64,000 nucleotides of DNA from contig JAJFHE010000050.1 in NCBI GenBank assembly GCA_021775755.1, positions 62,001 through 126,000 of the forward strand. Direction: 5' to 3'. Under the pieces are notes generated by a model. The model was not told where the DNA came from. It did not search any database and saw nothing but the letters and a program-made list of their open reading frames with translations. Shown here one piece after another: positions 8,232 to 16,613 of this stretch. Origin of the DNA: Hyphomicrobiales bacterium. Lineage in GTDB: Bacteria; Pseudomonadota; Alphaproteobacteria; Rhizobiales; JAJFHB01. Within the stretch, counting starts at the first letter, position 1, and each line of letters opens with the position of its first letter. The translations under genes were made by a program, and so were the position numbers.

Positions 8232-10295
8232 ATGACGCGAGATCCCCGTTATGACGTGTTGTTCGAGCCGGTTGCAATCGGGCCGGTGACGGCGCGCAAC
8301 CGGTTCTATCAGGTACCCCACTGCAACGGTCTCGGACGCACGCACCCAACTGCCATGGCCGTTATGCGAGGCGTCAAGGCGGAGGGTGGATGGGCGGTCG
8401 TGTGTACGGAGCAGTGCGACATCCATCCGACCACCGAGACGACGCGCGAAATCCGGTTGTGGGACGATGGCGATATCGCGTATCTGGCGCGCATGACAGA
8501 ACAGGTGCATGCGCACGATGGTCTTGCGGCCATCGAACTCACGCACATGGGTTATCATGCCGTCAACAGGACCTCACGCGAGGTGCCGATGGCGCCGAGC
8601 GCTATTCCTGTGCTGGGCGACGACCCGGTCTATGCGCGTGAAATGGACCTGTGCGATATTGCCGATTACCGCCGCTGGCACCGCAATGCGGCACGCCGCG
8701 CCCGCGATGCCGGGTTCGATATTGTCATGGTCTATGCGGGGCACGACCTGTCGCTCGCCATGCAGTTTCTGTCGCCGCGCACCAACAAGCGAACAGACGA
8801 ATATGGCGGCAGTCTGGAAAACAGAACGCGCCTGTTGCGCGAACTGATCGAGGACACACGCGAAGAAGTGGGCGACGCATGCGGCGTTGCCGTACGTATC
8901 GCTGTCGATGAGCTCATGGGGAACCGGGGCATTGTGGCGGATCGCGAAGGCCGCGGTGTGCTTGAGTTGATCGGTGAATTGCCCGATCTGTGGGACGTCA
9001 ATGTTTCCGACTGGGACAATGATTCCCAAACCTCTCGGTTTTCCGAAGAAGGGTTTCAGGAGCCTTATATCTCCGACGTCAAGCAGTTCACTTCCAAACC
9101 GGTTGTCGGTGTTGGACGCTACACATCTCCCGATCGCATGGTGTCGCTGATCAACAAGGGCGTGCTCGACATGATCGGCGCGGCGCGGCCTTCGATTGCC
9201 GATCCGTTCCTGCCGAAAAAAATCGAAGAAGGACGGGTCGACGACATCCGCGAGTGCATCGGCTGCAACATCTGCGTGGCGAGCGACAACACCTCTTCGC
9301 CGATCCGCTGCACACAGAACCCGACAATGGCGGAGGAGTGGCGCCGCGGCTGGCATCCCGAGCGCATCTCGCCGAAGAATACGGACGATACGGTGCTCGT
9401 TGTCGGTGCGGGGCCCGCCGGGCTCGAGGCGGCCGTGTCGCTCGGCAAACGCGGCTACGACGTCATGCTGGCGGAAGCCTCGACGGAGCTTGGCGGCAGG
9501 GTTGCGCGCGAATGCCGGCTGCCGGGTCTGTCCGCGTGGGGCCGGGTGCGCGATTACCGCGCAGGGCAGCTTCACAAGCTCGCGAATGTCGGCGTCTATC
9601 TCGACAGCGCCATGACGGCGGAAACCGTGCGCGAGGCAGGCTGTTCGCTGGTCGCGGTGGCAACCGGGGCATCGTGGCGGCGCGACGGTACCGGGCGGCA
9701 CCATTCGGATCCCATCGGCATCGCCGAGGGCGCCGCGGTGTTCACTCCCGACGACATCATGTCCGGGCAGAAGGTTCCAGGACCGGTCGTTGTCTACGAT
9801 GATGATCACTACTACATGGGCGGCGTCGTTGCGGAACAGCTGGTGTCGAAGGGCCATGAGGTCATCTTGGTGACGCCGGCTGCGCAACCGTCATCGTGGA
9901 CTGTCTACACTCTCGAACTCGGGCGTATACAAAAGCGGTTGCTGGAAGCCGGTGTCACGATTGTTGCCTCGCACGCGATAACTCAGATCGAAAAGGATGC
10001 GGTGCAGGTGGCTTGTGTGCATACGGGAAGAGACCGCACGATCGCGGCCGCCGGCATCGTCCTGGTAACCGCCCGCACATCTGATGATGCGCTCTACAAC
10101 GATCTCTGCAAGGACGCGCCGGCGCTTGAAGCGGCGGGGATCAGGCGTGTCGTTCGCATCGGTGATGCAGAAGCGCCCGGCACCATCGCCGCGGCTGTGT
10201 GGAGCGGTCATCGCTTCGCGCGCGAACTTGGCGAACGCCTGCCGGACGGGCCGACTTACAGGCTGGAGCGGGTAGAGATCCCCGAGAGCGTTTAA
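8232..10295 (+). CDS. Trimethylamine dehydrogenase-like flavoprotein with altered substrate pocket
   Basis: This 687-residue protein follows Methylophilus trimethylamine dehydrogenase (TMADH) from end to end, as I recall that sequence. An old-yellow-enzyme barrel with FYQVPHC puts C31 where TMADH links its FMN. YAGH (Y168, H171) matches the catalytic Tyr/His pair. The 4Fe-4S cysteines are C342, C345, C348 and C360. A GAGPAGLEAA dinucleotide domain begins near 392. Two of the three aromatic residues that bind trimethylamine are missing: Tyr60 becomes Gln (TEQC) and Trp355 becomes Asp (CVASD); a Trp remains near the Trp264 position. It may demethylate or dehydrogenate another N-methyl compound. 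Last gene of the operon. Confidence 0.88.
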   Translation: MTRDPRYDVLFEPVAIGPVTARNRFYQVPHCNGLGRTHPTAMAVMRGVKAEGGWAVVCTEQCDIHPTTETTREIRLWDDGDIAYLARMTEQVHAHDGLAAIELTHMGYHAVNRTSREVPMAPSAIPVLGDDPVYAREMDLCDIADYRRWHRNAARRARDAGFDIVMVYAGHDLSLAMQFLSPRTNKRTDEYGGSLENRTRLLRELIEDTREEVGDACGVAVRIAVDELMGNRGIVADREGRGVLELIGELPDLWDVNVSDWDNDSQTSRFSEEGFQEPYISDVKQFTSKPVVGVGRYTSPDRMVSLINKGVLDMIGAARPSIADPFLPKKIEEGRVDDIRECIGCNICVASDNTSSPIRCTQNPTMAEEWRRGWHPERISPKNTDDTVLVVGAGPAGLEAAVSLGKRGYDVMLAEASTELGGRVARECRLPGLSAWGRVRDYRAGQLHKLANVGVYLDSAMTAETVREAGCSLVAVATGASWRRDGTGRHHSDPIGIAEGAAVFTPDDIMSGQKVPGPVVVYDDDHYYMGGVVAEQLVSKGHEVILVTPAAQPSSWTVYTLELGRIQKRLLEAGVTIVASHAITQIEKDAVQVACVHTGRDRTIAAAGIVLVTARTSDDALYNDLCKDAPALEAAGIRRVVRIGDAEAPGTIAAAVWSGHRFARELGERLPDGPTYRLERVEIPESV

Positions 10296-10299
10296 ATTT

Positions 10300-10500
10300 C
10301 GGGATGGCGGTTTGCAGAGGAGTACCGTGTCGCTAACCGTGTTTCCCGGTTGGCTCAGGCAAACCGGTACCGAACGTCCATCGGCGTCGACGCGGCGTTC
10401 TCCCATGAGGCCGCCCTTGACGCAATACATGCCATCGTCCGGATTTCCCCGATTATAGAACACGTGCCCTACATTGCGGCATGTCCAACAGGATAGAAAG
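10300..10500 (-). pseudogene. Remnant of a Crp/Fnr-family regulator (cyclic-nucleotide-binding domain only)
   Basis: On the minus strand, next to the end of the flavoprotein gene, an open frame reads GHVFYNRGNPDDGMYCVKGG followed by RRVDADGRSVPVCLSQPGN. This order (G..F..G.P.DGMY.V..G, then DGR, then PGD-like) is the beta-barrel core of the cyclic-nucleotide-binding domain in Crp/Fnr regulators. Only about 60 residues match. After the LLCK segment the frame continues into the antisense of the neighbouring gene, and there is no dimer helix or DNA-binding domain. I read it as a decayed or truncated gene, cut where the operon ends. No ribosome site was recognised. Confidence 0.55.
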
Positions 10501-10594
10501 ATGATCGGGCGTCGGGACCCATTCACCCGATTTCCGTCTTTTGCAATTTGGGTCTAGAATTGCTCTGTTCGATCGTAACCGGGGACGTTCGAAG

Positions 10595-12184
10595 ATGGCA
10601 GCGAAACGTAGCGTCAAGAAAACGGCACGAGAAAGCAGCAACAAACAGGCGGTCGTGCTCATTCACGGCATGGGCGAGCAAATCCCCATGGAGACGCTTC
10701 GCTCGTTTGTCGACACGGTCTGGGTTACAGACCAAGGGCTGATTTCCGAAGAACGGCCAAACTCAGACACCGATGAGGCGCGGGAAGAGAACGCGGTCTG
10801 GAGCAAGCCGGACAAGCGTAACCGCAGTTATGAACTCTGGCGCATGACGACCGAAAAAGCCGCGGACGGCACGCGCACGGACTTCTATGAGTTTTACTGG
10901 GCGCACCTGATGCACGGCACGACCTGGGAACACCTGAAGGCGTGGCTGATGGATCTTCTGGTGCGGTGGCCGAGCCGTGTGCCGGGCGATGTCAAACACG
11001 CCTGGCGGTTGATGTGGGCCGCTGCCATCGGTGCTCTGTTTTACATGATCTACTCGGCCTTGCCGATATCCGACATCAGGCAATGCCTGACGGGCGAATG
11101 CGATCCATCGGCGTGCAATGCCTCAGGTCTCTGCTGGACGTGGGTGAAACCTATATTGAGTGCACTCGTCGTGATCGTTGCCGGTTTTGCGGCAACTGTT
11201 CTTCTCAAGTATTTTGGCGACGTCGCGCGCTATGTGAAAGCCGATCCAGTCAATGTGGCACGGCGGCAGGAGATCCGGGAGAAGGGCGTGGAGCTGCTGG
11301 AAACGCTAATGGGGCTGCGCGACGCCGACAAACCCAAGAGCGATGAGGATGCAACAGAGCCGCCGGCCAATAAGGATTACAAACGTATCGTTGTGGTTTC
11401 CCATTCGCTCGGCACCATTGTTGCCTACGACATCCTCAAGCACACCTTTGCGCGTGTGAACCTGATGATGGATGCTCAACCGGGGCGCAAGCAGCCGCAA
11501 CGCCATGCCATGGAAGAGATGTTGCGGACCGCGATCGCCAATGGCGATGAGCTCAATCTCGACGCCTTTCAGGAACAGCAGGGAAAATGTCTGGAAGAGA
11601 TGATCGGTGAGGGCAGTCCGTGGATCGTCAGCGATTTCGTCACCATGGGATCGCCGCTTACCCACGCGGAGTTTCTGATGGCCTATGACGAGGCCGACCT
11701 GCGGGAACAGCAGGACCGGCGCATTCTGCCGACATGTCCGCCGATGCTTGAATGGGACGGCAAGACCAAACGCCACCATTTCAGCTACCGCCCGCCGAGT
11801 GTCGGTGGCACGAAGGCTCAGGCGCGGGTTGCCGAAAATTTCCGCTATCCCCACCATGCAGCGCATTTTGCGTTTACGCGCTGGACGAACCTCTATTCCA
11901 AAAGCAAACGTATTTGGCTCGGCGATATCATCTCCGGGCCCCTGCGCGATACATTCGATATGAAGGCGGGAGAAGTGCGTCTGAAGGGCGTCCGCGATAT
12001 CGCCGTGCTGCCGCAGCGCGGTGAAAACAGTATTGTGCGCGGGCGTATCCCGTTTTTCACGCATACGAAATACTGGAACGCGAAGGTCCGCACGGGCTTC
12101 CGGGATCAGGGCAAGGTGCCCTATCACATTTCGGTGCTGCGCCGGGCCATCAACTTGCTCAACAAACCCGATCCATGGGCCTGA
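10595..12184 (+). CDS. Alpha/beta hydrolase-like protein with internal membrane segments
   Basis: This 529-residue protein has an alpha/beta-hydrolase outline. AVVLIHGMGEQ (residues 19-29) resembles the oxyanion-hole strand, and VVVSHSLGTIVAYD places a nucleophile elbow serine at residue 271. Between them lie two hydrophobic stretches, around 130-150 (AAAIGALFYMIYSA) and 175-200 (ILSALVVIVAGFAATVLL), so the core is split by a membrane hairpin. A few cysteines sit in the loop between the hairpin segments. It may be a membrane-bound lipase or esterase, but no substrate is evident. The ATG at 10595 is chosen over one 18 codons upstream because the basic, polar MAAKRSVKKT start fits better. Confidence 0.65.
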   Translation: MAAKRSVKKTARESSNKQAVVLIHGMGEQIPMETLRSFVDTVWVTDQGLISEERPNSDTDEAREENAVWSKPDKRNRSYELWRMTTEKAADGTRTDFYEFYWAHLMHGTTWEHLKAWLMDLLVRWPSRVPGDVKHAWRLMWAAAIGALFYMIYSALPISDIRQCLTGECDPSACNASGLCWTWVKPILSALVVIVAGFAATVLLKYFGDVARYVKADPVNVARRQEIREKGVELLETLMGLRDADKPKSDEDATEPPANKDYKRIVVVSHSLGTIVAYDILKHTFARVNLMMDAQPGRKQPQRHAMEEMLRTAIANGDELNLDAFQEQQGKCLEEMIGEGSPWIVSDFVTMGSPLTHAEFLMAYDEADLREQQDRRILPTCPPMLEWDGKTKRHHFSYRPPSVGGTKAQARVAENFRYPHHAAHFAFTRWTNLYSKSKRIWLGDIISGPLRDTFDMKAGEVRLKGVRDIAVLPQRGENSIVRGRIPFFTHTKYWNAKVRTGFRDQGKVPYHISVLRRAINLLNKPDPWA

Positions 12185-12192
12185 TGTCGAAT

Positions 12193-12405
12193 TCAGTGCG
12201 ACTCTGAAGCTTCATCCATCCACGCGAGATAGTCGCGCCAGGCGCCGCCGAGCGGGTGGTTTTTGAGGGCGCGGTGGACGTGATGGTGTTCGTGTTCCTG
12301 TCCGTCGATCAGCTGCTGCAGGGAACTGCCTCTTACGCGATACCACATGAGGCCGAGCAGGGCGGCGAACATAATATAGACGAGCCAGCCGGTTTCACTA
12401 CTCAT
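12193..12405 (-). CDS. Small single-span membrane protein, unknown function
   Basis: This 70-residue protein has one hydrophobic segment (WLVYIMFAALLGLMWY, about residues 7-22) followed by a charged, histidine-rich part (GQEHEHHHVHRAL) and an acidic C-terminus. The His/Glu cluster could bind metal, but this is only a guess. A GGGAGGG ribosome site lies 4-10 bases before its ATG. It is convergent with the hydrolase gene, eight bases away, and reads in the same direction as the small exported protein gene to its right. I do not recognise the family. Confidence 0.65.
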   Translation of the reverse strand: MSSETGWLVYIMFAALLGLMWYRVRGSSLQQLIDGQEHEHHHVHRALKNHPLGGAWRDYLAWMDEASESH

Positions 12406-12498
12406 CGGACCCTCCCGTGAAAATTAGAGTCGGAAACTGTCCATTGTGTGTAGGCGGCAATGGTGAAGCTTTTGTTAGCCGGCACAGGGTGACGTTAC

Positions 12499-12532
12499 AA
12501 AAAAGGACGGCACTCCCTGGAGAGCACCGCCC
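12499..12532 (-). terminator. Rho-independent terminator for the small exported protein gene
   Basis: Read on the minus strand, a GGCGGTGCTC arm and a GAGTGCCGTC arm (pairing with several G-U pairs) form a stem with a short loop, followed directly by six Ts (12499-12504). It lies about 30 bases past the stop of the gene at 12564-12866, as expected for its terminator. Confidence 0.7.
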
Positions 12533-12563
12533 AAGATCGTTGGCTTTTTTGTTGTGTCTGGCG

Positions 12564-12866
12564 CTACCAGCTGCACGTTCCGTGGTTCGGGCGGCCGATG
12601 CCGTCGCTGCCGCTGACGTCGAAGTCGCCGCCGGTCGCCGCGCAGTAGGCAATCATTGTGTTGCATGACGAGACGTTGTTGCAGTGCTCGGGCACCTGCG
12701 CCGAAGAGCCGCCGCCGGTTGTCGGCGTGGCGGCAAAGCCGGTGGGCGTCTGTGAGGGGCGTTCGGTCCGCAGCTGGCCGGCGGAAGCCTGGGTGGCAAT
12801 GAGGGCGCTCAGCGCGAATGCGGCGGCGGTGACAAATGCAGTCTTACTATGAGGGGCAAAAACCAT
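12564..12866 (-). CDS. Small exported cysteine-containing protein
   Basis: This 100-residue protein starts MVFAPHSKTAF, followed by a hydrophobic core and a clear AxA signal peptidase site (TQASA, about residue 30). The mature chain is Gly/Ser/Thr-rich and has five cysteines (EHCNNVSSCNTMIAYC, and one near the end in HGTCSW), which suggests disulfide bonding outside the cytoplasm. An AAAGGAAA site precedes the ATG; a longer frame reaching 12986 lacks one. No known family is recognised. The strong terminator behind it and the 170 bp upstream spacer indicate a one-gene transcript. Confidence 0.75.
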   Translation of the reverse strand: MVFAPHSKTAFVTAAAFALSALIATQASAGQLRTERPSQTPTGFAATPTTGGGSSAQVPEHCNNVSSCNTMIAYCAATGGDFDVSGSDGIGRPNHGTCSW

Positions 12867-13036
12867 TGGAGTGTTTCCTTTCCGTTTGTCCGAGAGGGGG
12901 CTCGGTTGGTCCGATCTCAACGCAGCTGGGGAGGTTCTGTGCTGTCGAACAGAACAACATTTGGACACGCGATTGTGATCAATCAAGGAAAGGAAACAAT
13001 TGAAACGACTGAAACGTTAGAGCCTCGGAATCGCCG

Positions 13037-13561
13037 TCAGAGATACCAGTTTACCAGTCCGAGCAGTGTCGATGCGCCGAGGACGACGACGATGACGATG
13101 ATCGGCGTGAGGGCGCCGCGCCACACGGTTTGCCCTTCCACCGACGTTATTGCTTTTTGCAATGGATCTGACGGTGCGGCCGGCGTTTGGATTTCCTGGG
13201 GGTCGCGCTCGCGCACGCCTGTTTTCGGATAGAGCCAGTAGTTGAGCCAGCTGAAGCCGAGATATCCAAGCCACAAGACAATGAGTGTGCCGAAGAAGTA
13301 TTCCGCCAACGGGTCGCGCCAGGTCATGGTCAGCAAGAACGCGAGGACGATGCCAATGGCAAGCGCGGTAATCGCCGTCATCATTCCGAGACCGCCGAGT
13401 GGCGTCAGCTTCTTCTTGTGGCCACATTGCGGGCACCTGAAGATGATGTCGTGACCTGATCCGGACCACTCCGTGTCAACGGCGCGGAACCCCTCGCACC
13501 CACATTTGCGGCAGCGGCGTGTGTCGAGCGGCAGGGCGGGGCCGGTTTTGGGATTACCCAT
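13037..13561 (-). CDS. Zinc-ribbon membrane protein, unknown function
   Basis: This 174-residue protein opens with a four-cysteine zinc-ribbon-like module: CRKCGCEGF near residue 17 and FRCPQCGHKKK near 42. Two hydrophobic hairpin segments (about residues 59-80 and 88-105) and a final one (LTPIIVIVVVLGASTLLGLV) follow, so the ribbon probably sits in the cytoplasm below the membrane. The open frame extends upstream into the divergent synthetase gene, but the ATG at 13561 gives a sensible start and leaves an intergenic space. No function is known to me. Confidence 0.65.
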   Translation of the reverse strand: MGNPKTGPALPLDTRRCRKCGCEGFRAVDTEWSGSGHDIIFRCPQCGHKKKLTPLGGLGMMTAITALAIGIVLAFLLTMTWRDPLAEYFFGTLIVLWLGYLGFSWLNYWLYPKTGVRERDPQEIQTPAAPSDPLQKAITSVEGQTVWRGALTPIIVIVVVLGASTLLGLVNWYL

Positions 13562-13739
13562 GGATAAGGTTACTCGCGCATGTGGTTGGCCGGGCGGCGC
13601 GCGAGTGTGCCTGAGATTTCCGTTGGGCTCAATGGCGGGGATAAGCACCCGCCGCGATGAAGAAAATTCATTCGCGGCCGGTTCCGCCATGGCGCTAAAT
13701 CGGCTTGGACGACACTGATCAATGCGGGACCAAAGCGCT

Positions 13740-15854
13740 ATGAGCACCGCGGAAACGGAAATCACGGGTGTGGGCGCACTGCCACACCGCCTCGACCCGC
13801 TGTTGAAACCCCGCTCGATGGCGCTTGTTGGCGCCTCGGCCCGGGTTGGAAGCGTCGGCCATTCAATGGTTACCTGCTGTCTGCGTGGCGGATTCGCGGG
13901 CGAGGTTTTTCTGGTCAACCCGCGTTACGATGAAATCGAAGGTGCGGCGTGTGCCGGCTCGCTCTCCGATCTTGGCTGCGTGCCCGATATGGTAGTCGCA
14001 GGCGTTGGCGGTGTGCATATGGAGGCGCTGTTCGAAGAAGCGGTTTCGCTCGGCGTCCCGGCCATCACGGTGTTCGATGCCTGCCACGGCAAGGCGCGTG
14101 ATGGTGGGTCGCTGGTTGAGCGGCTGCGGGATATGGCGCGTGATGCCGGTATTGCCGTGTGCGGGGGCAATGGCATGGGCTTTCTCAATATTGCGGAACG
14201 ATGCCATGCAAGTTTCTACAATGCCGGCCAGCTAAAGCCCGGCGGTATCACATTGATCGCCCATTCGGGCTCGGTCTTCACTGTGCTGGCGCTCAACGAT
14301 CCACGCTACCGGTTCAACCTGGTGATATCCGCCGGGCAGGAACTCGGAGCCTATGTCGACGAATATATCGACTTCGCCCTGACACAACCCGAGACGCGCG
14401 TGATTGCGATTTTCATGGAGGCAGCGCGGCGGCCGGAAGCATTTTCTCAGGCGCTGGCGCGGGCTCAAGACGCAAACGTTCCTGTTGTTGCCTGCAAAGT
14501 CGGGCGTACGGAAGAGAGTGCCCGGTTTGCCCGGTCGCATTCCGGCGCGCTGACAGGCGATGACGCGGCCTACGATGCCTTGTTTGAGCACTACGGTGTC
14601 ATTCGCGCAGATACGGTGGATGAGCTCATGAACACGGCATTGCTGCTGGAGCAGGGACGGACGGTTGGTCAAGGCGGGCTTGGTATTGTGACCGACTCGG
14701 GAGGCTTGCGCGAGCTGGTGGTCGATCGTGCCAAATATCGCGGCGTTGCGCTGGCCCGGCTGTCGGAAGACACGCGAAACACTCTGCGCAAGGCTTTGCC
14801 GGAAGAGCTGGTCGCGGACAACCCGGTTGATGCCGCCGGATCCCTTTCGAAGGAGTTCAGCGCACCGTTCGCCGACGCGCTTTCGATCCTCGGCGGCGCG
14901 CCGGAAGTCGCGGCGATTGGCTATGAAATCGATGCGCGGGATGACTACATCTATCTGGACCGGCTTTTTCGCCTTGCGGAACAACTCCCCGAAACAACGG
15001 ACAAGCCCTGTTTCGTCTTTTCGAGCTTTTCTTGCGCGAACAACCGTGCGCTTGCCGACCGGTTGGCGGATCTCGGCGTGCCGTTGATCAATGGCCAGGA
15101 CGAAATGCTCTCTGCCGTGCGCAACCTGTTCAAACTGCGCGCCTATACGGAAGCGGAGGGGGAGAAGGGCCCGGTTGCAACAGCTCCCGAGGCGATTGTT
15201 GAGCCCTGGCGGGCACGGCTTGGTTCAGGCCAGGCGCTGTCGGAAGCAGAAGGGCTTGCGCTGCTTGGAGACTTCGGCATCGCTGCAGCAAAGAGCGCCG
15301 GTGCGGAAACGGAAGCAGAAACGCTGGAAGCGGCCCGCAGGCTCGGGTTTCCGGTAGTGCTGAAGACGGCGTCCGGCCTGGCGCACAAATCGGACGCCGG
15401 GGGCGTCAGGCTGAACATTCCCGATGAGGCGCAACTCAAGGAAACCTATCGTGAGCTTTCCGCAGCTCTCGGCCCTTCGGTTCTGGTGCAGACCATGGTG
15501 CCGGCAGGTGTGGAGATTGCCTTCGGTTGTGTCGCCGATCCGGATTTCGGCCCCCTCGTTATGGTGAGTGCCGGTGGTACACTGATTGAGTACATTGGCG
15601 ATCATGTCCATGCCCTGGCGCCGTTTGGAGTTGCAACGGCGCGCCGCCTGATTGACCGGCTTGGCGTACGGCCTCTGCTCGATGGAGCGAGGGGCGCGGA
15701 GGCCGCGGATGTGGAGGCGCTGGCGCAGGCGCTGTCGCGGTTTTCCATTATGTGCGCGGCAATGGGCAGTGGGCTCGCGGAGGCGGATGTGAACCCCGTG
15801 GTCGCTGGTCCCCGGGGATGCATCGCGGTCGATACTCTGATCGTCCCGGCCTGA
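13740..15854 (+). CDS. ADP-forming acyl-CoA synthetase (acetyl-CoA synthetase, NDP-forming, fused subunits)
   Basis: The 704-residue protein joins the alpha and beta parts of NDP-forming acyl-CoA synthetases. A CoA-binding Rossmann domain (PRSMALVGASARVGSVGH, about residues 20-45) is followed by ligase domains with SHSGALTGDD, whose histidine (about residue 267) is the likely phosphorylated residue. The C-terminal ATP-grasp domain starts near 480 and includes GFPVVLKTASGLAHKSDAGGV. These enzymes interconvert acyl-CoA, ADP and phosphate with free acid, CoA and ATP; the acyl group cannot be told. A start six codons earlier (13722) is possible. The gene is divergent from the zinc-ribbon gene. 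Confidence 0.88.
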   Translation: MSTAETEITGVGALPHRLDPLLKPRSMALVGASARVGSVGHSMVTCCLRGGFAGEVFLVNPRYDEIEGAACAGSLSDLGCVPDMVVAGVGGVHMEALFEEAVSLGVPAITVFDACHGKARDGGSLVERLRDMARDAGIAVCGGNGMGFLNIAERCHASFYNAGQLKPGGITLIAHSGSVFTVLALNDPRYRFNLVISAGQELGAYVDEYIDFALTQPETRVIAIFMEAARRPEAFSQALARAQDANVPVVACKVGRTEESARFARSHSGALTGDDAAYDALFEHYGVIRADTVDELMNTALLLEQGRTVGQGGLGIVTDSGGLRELVVDRAKYRGVALARLSEDTRNTLRKALPEELVADNPVDAAGSLSKEFSAPFADALSILGGAPEVAAIGYEIDARDDYIYLDRLFRLAEQLPETTDKPCFVFSSFSCANNRALADRLADLGVPLINGQDEMLSAVRNLFKLRAYTEAEGEKGPVATAPEAIVEPWRARLGSGQALSEAEGLALLGDFGIAAAKSAGAETEAETLEAARRLGFPVVLKTASGLAHKSDAGGVRLNIPDEAQLKETYRELSAALGPSVLVQTMVPAGVEIAFGCVADPDFGPLVMVSAGGTLIEYIGDHVHALAPFGVATARRLIDRLGVRPLLDGARGAEAADVEALAQALSRFSIMCAAMGSGLAEADVNPVVAGPRGCIAVDTLIVPA

Positions 15855-15859
15855 TTTGT

Positions 15860-16612
15860 CTACTTGTTGCCGGTCGGTGTGACCACGAGTTGTGCAATGT
15901 TGACATGATCGGGCGCACTCAAGGCGTAGATCACCGTGTCCGCGACTTCATCGGCGGTAAGCCAGTCCGGGAAGCCAGCGTAAAATTCATCCGCCATTGC
16001 GGTATCGCCGGCATGGCGCGCCTGGGCAAAGCCGGTCCGCACGAGGCCGGGCAGGACCTCGGTAATGCGCACCGGCTCTGTCTGATAGTCCTTGCGCAAG
16101 CTTTCGGTGAAGGCGCGCACGGCATATTTCGAGGCCGAGTACACGGACCCGCCGGCATAGGTCTGTTGTCCCGATACCGAGCCGATCGTAACGATGTGTC
16201 CGCGGCCGCGGGCGAGCATGCCCGGCAGTACGGCGTGGCATGAGGCCATGAGTCCCGTGACGTTTGTTTCGATGGTGCCGGCCCAGTCCTCCATCGTGCC
16301 CGCGTCGAAGCGCTGCCGTCCGCCGATATCGGAGCCGGCCGCGGCGACGAGGATGCTTATGTCGGCGAACTCTTCGGGAAGGGCTTCTTTGAGGTTGTCG
16401 GCAAAATCGGCATCGCAAACATCAAGCGCGACGCCGGCGACCTTGTCGCCGCAATGATCGCAAAGATCGACCAGCGCGTCGTGCGAGCGGCCGACGCAGA
16501 CGACTTTCAACCCGTGTTCAATGAGATCGACAACAACCGCCCGGCCGATGCCGCTCGTCGCGCCGGTGACAAGCGCGACAGTGCCGGGGGTGAGAAGAGT
16601 GGATTGTGTCAT
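15860..16612 (-). CDS. Short-chain dehydrogenase/reductase (SDR)
   Basis: This classical 250-residue SDR has TGATSGIGRAVV near residue 16, AAAGSDIGG near 90 and YSASKYAVRAF near 157 (catalytic Tyr and Lys). It ends ...VNIAQLVVTPTGNK, a C-terminus common in SDRs of the YdfG/clavaldehyde dehydrogenase-like type that act on hydroxy acids such as 3-hydroxypropionate or serine, although substrate cannot be assigned. Its start lies one base after the stop of the M20 hydrolase gene, and the GGGAGG site sits inside that gene's end, so the two are translationally coupled. Confidence 0.9.
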   Translation of the reverse strand: MTQSTLLTPGTVALVTGATSGIGRAVVVDLIEHGLKVVCVGRSHDALVDLCDHCGDKVAGVALDVCDADFADNLKEALPEEFADISILVAAAGSDIGGRQRFDAGTMEDWAGTIETNVTGLMASCHAVLPGMLARGRGHIVTIGSVSGQQTYAGGSVYSASKYAVRAFTESLRKDYQTEPVRITEVLPGLVRTGFAQARHAGDTAMADEFYAGFPDWLTADEVADTVIYALSAPDHVNIAQLVVTPTGNK

Positions 16613-16613
16613 G

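Noticed and set aside
13562-13918. Long upstream extension of the zinc-ribbon protein
   Set aside because: It would overlap the divergent synthetase gene and adds low-complexity Arg/Pro/Ser sequence; the ATG at 13561 is sufficient.
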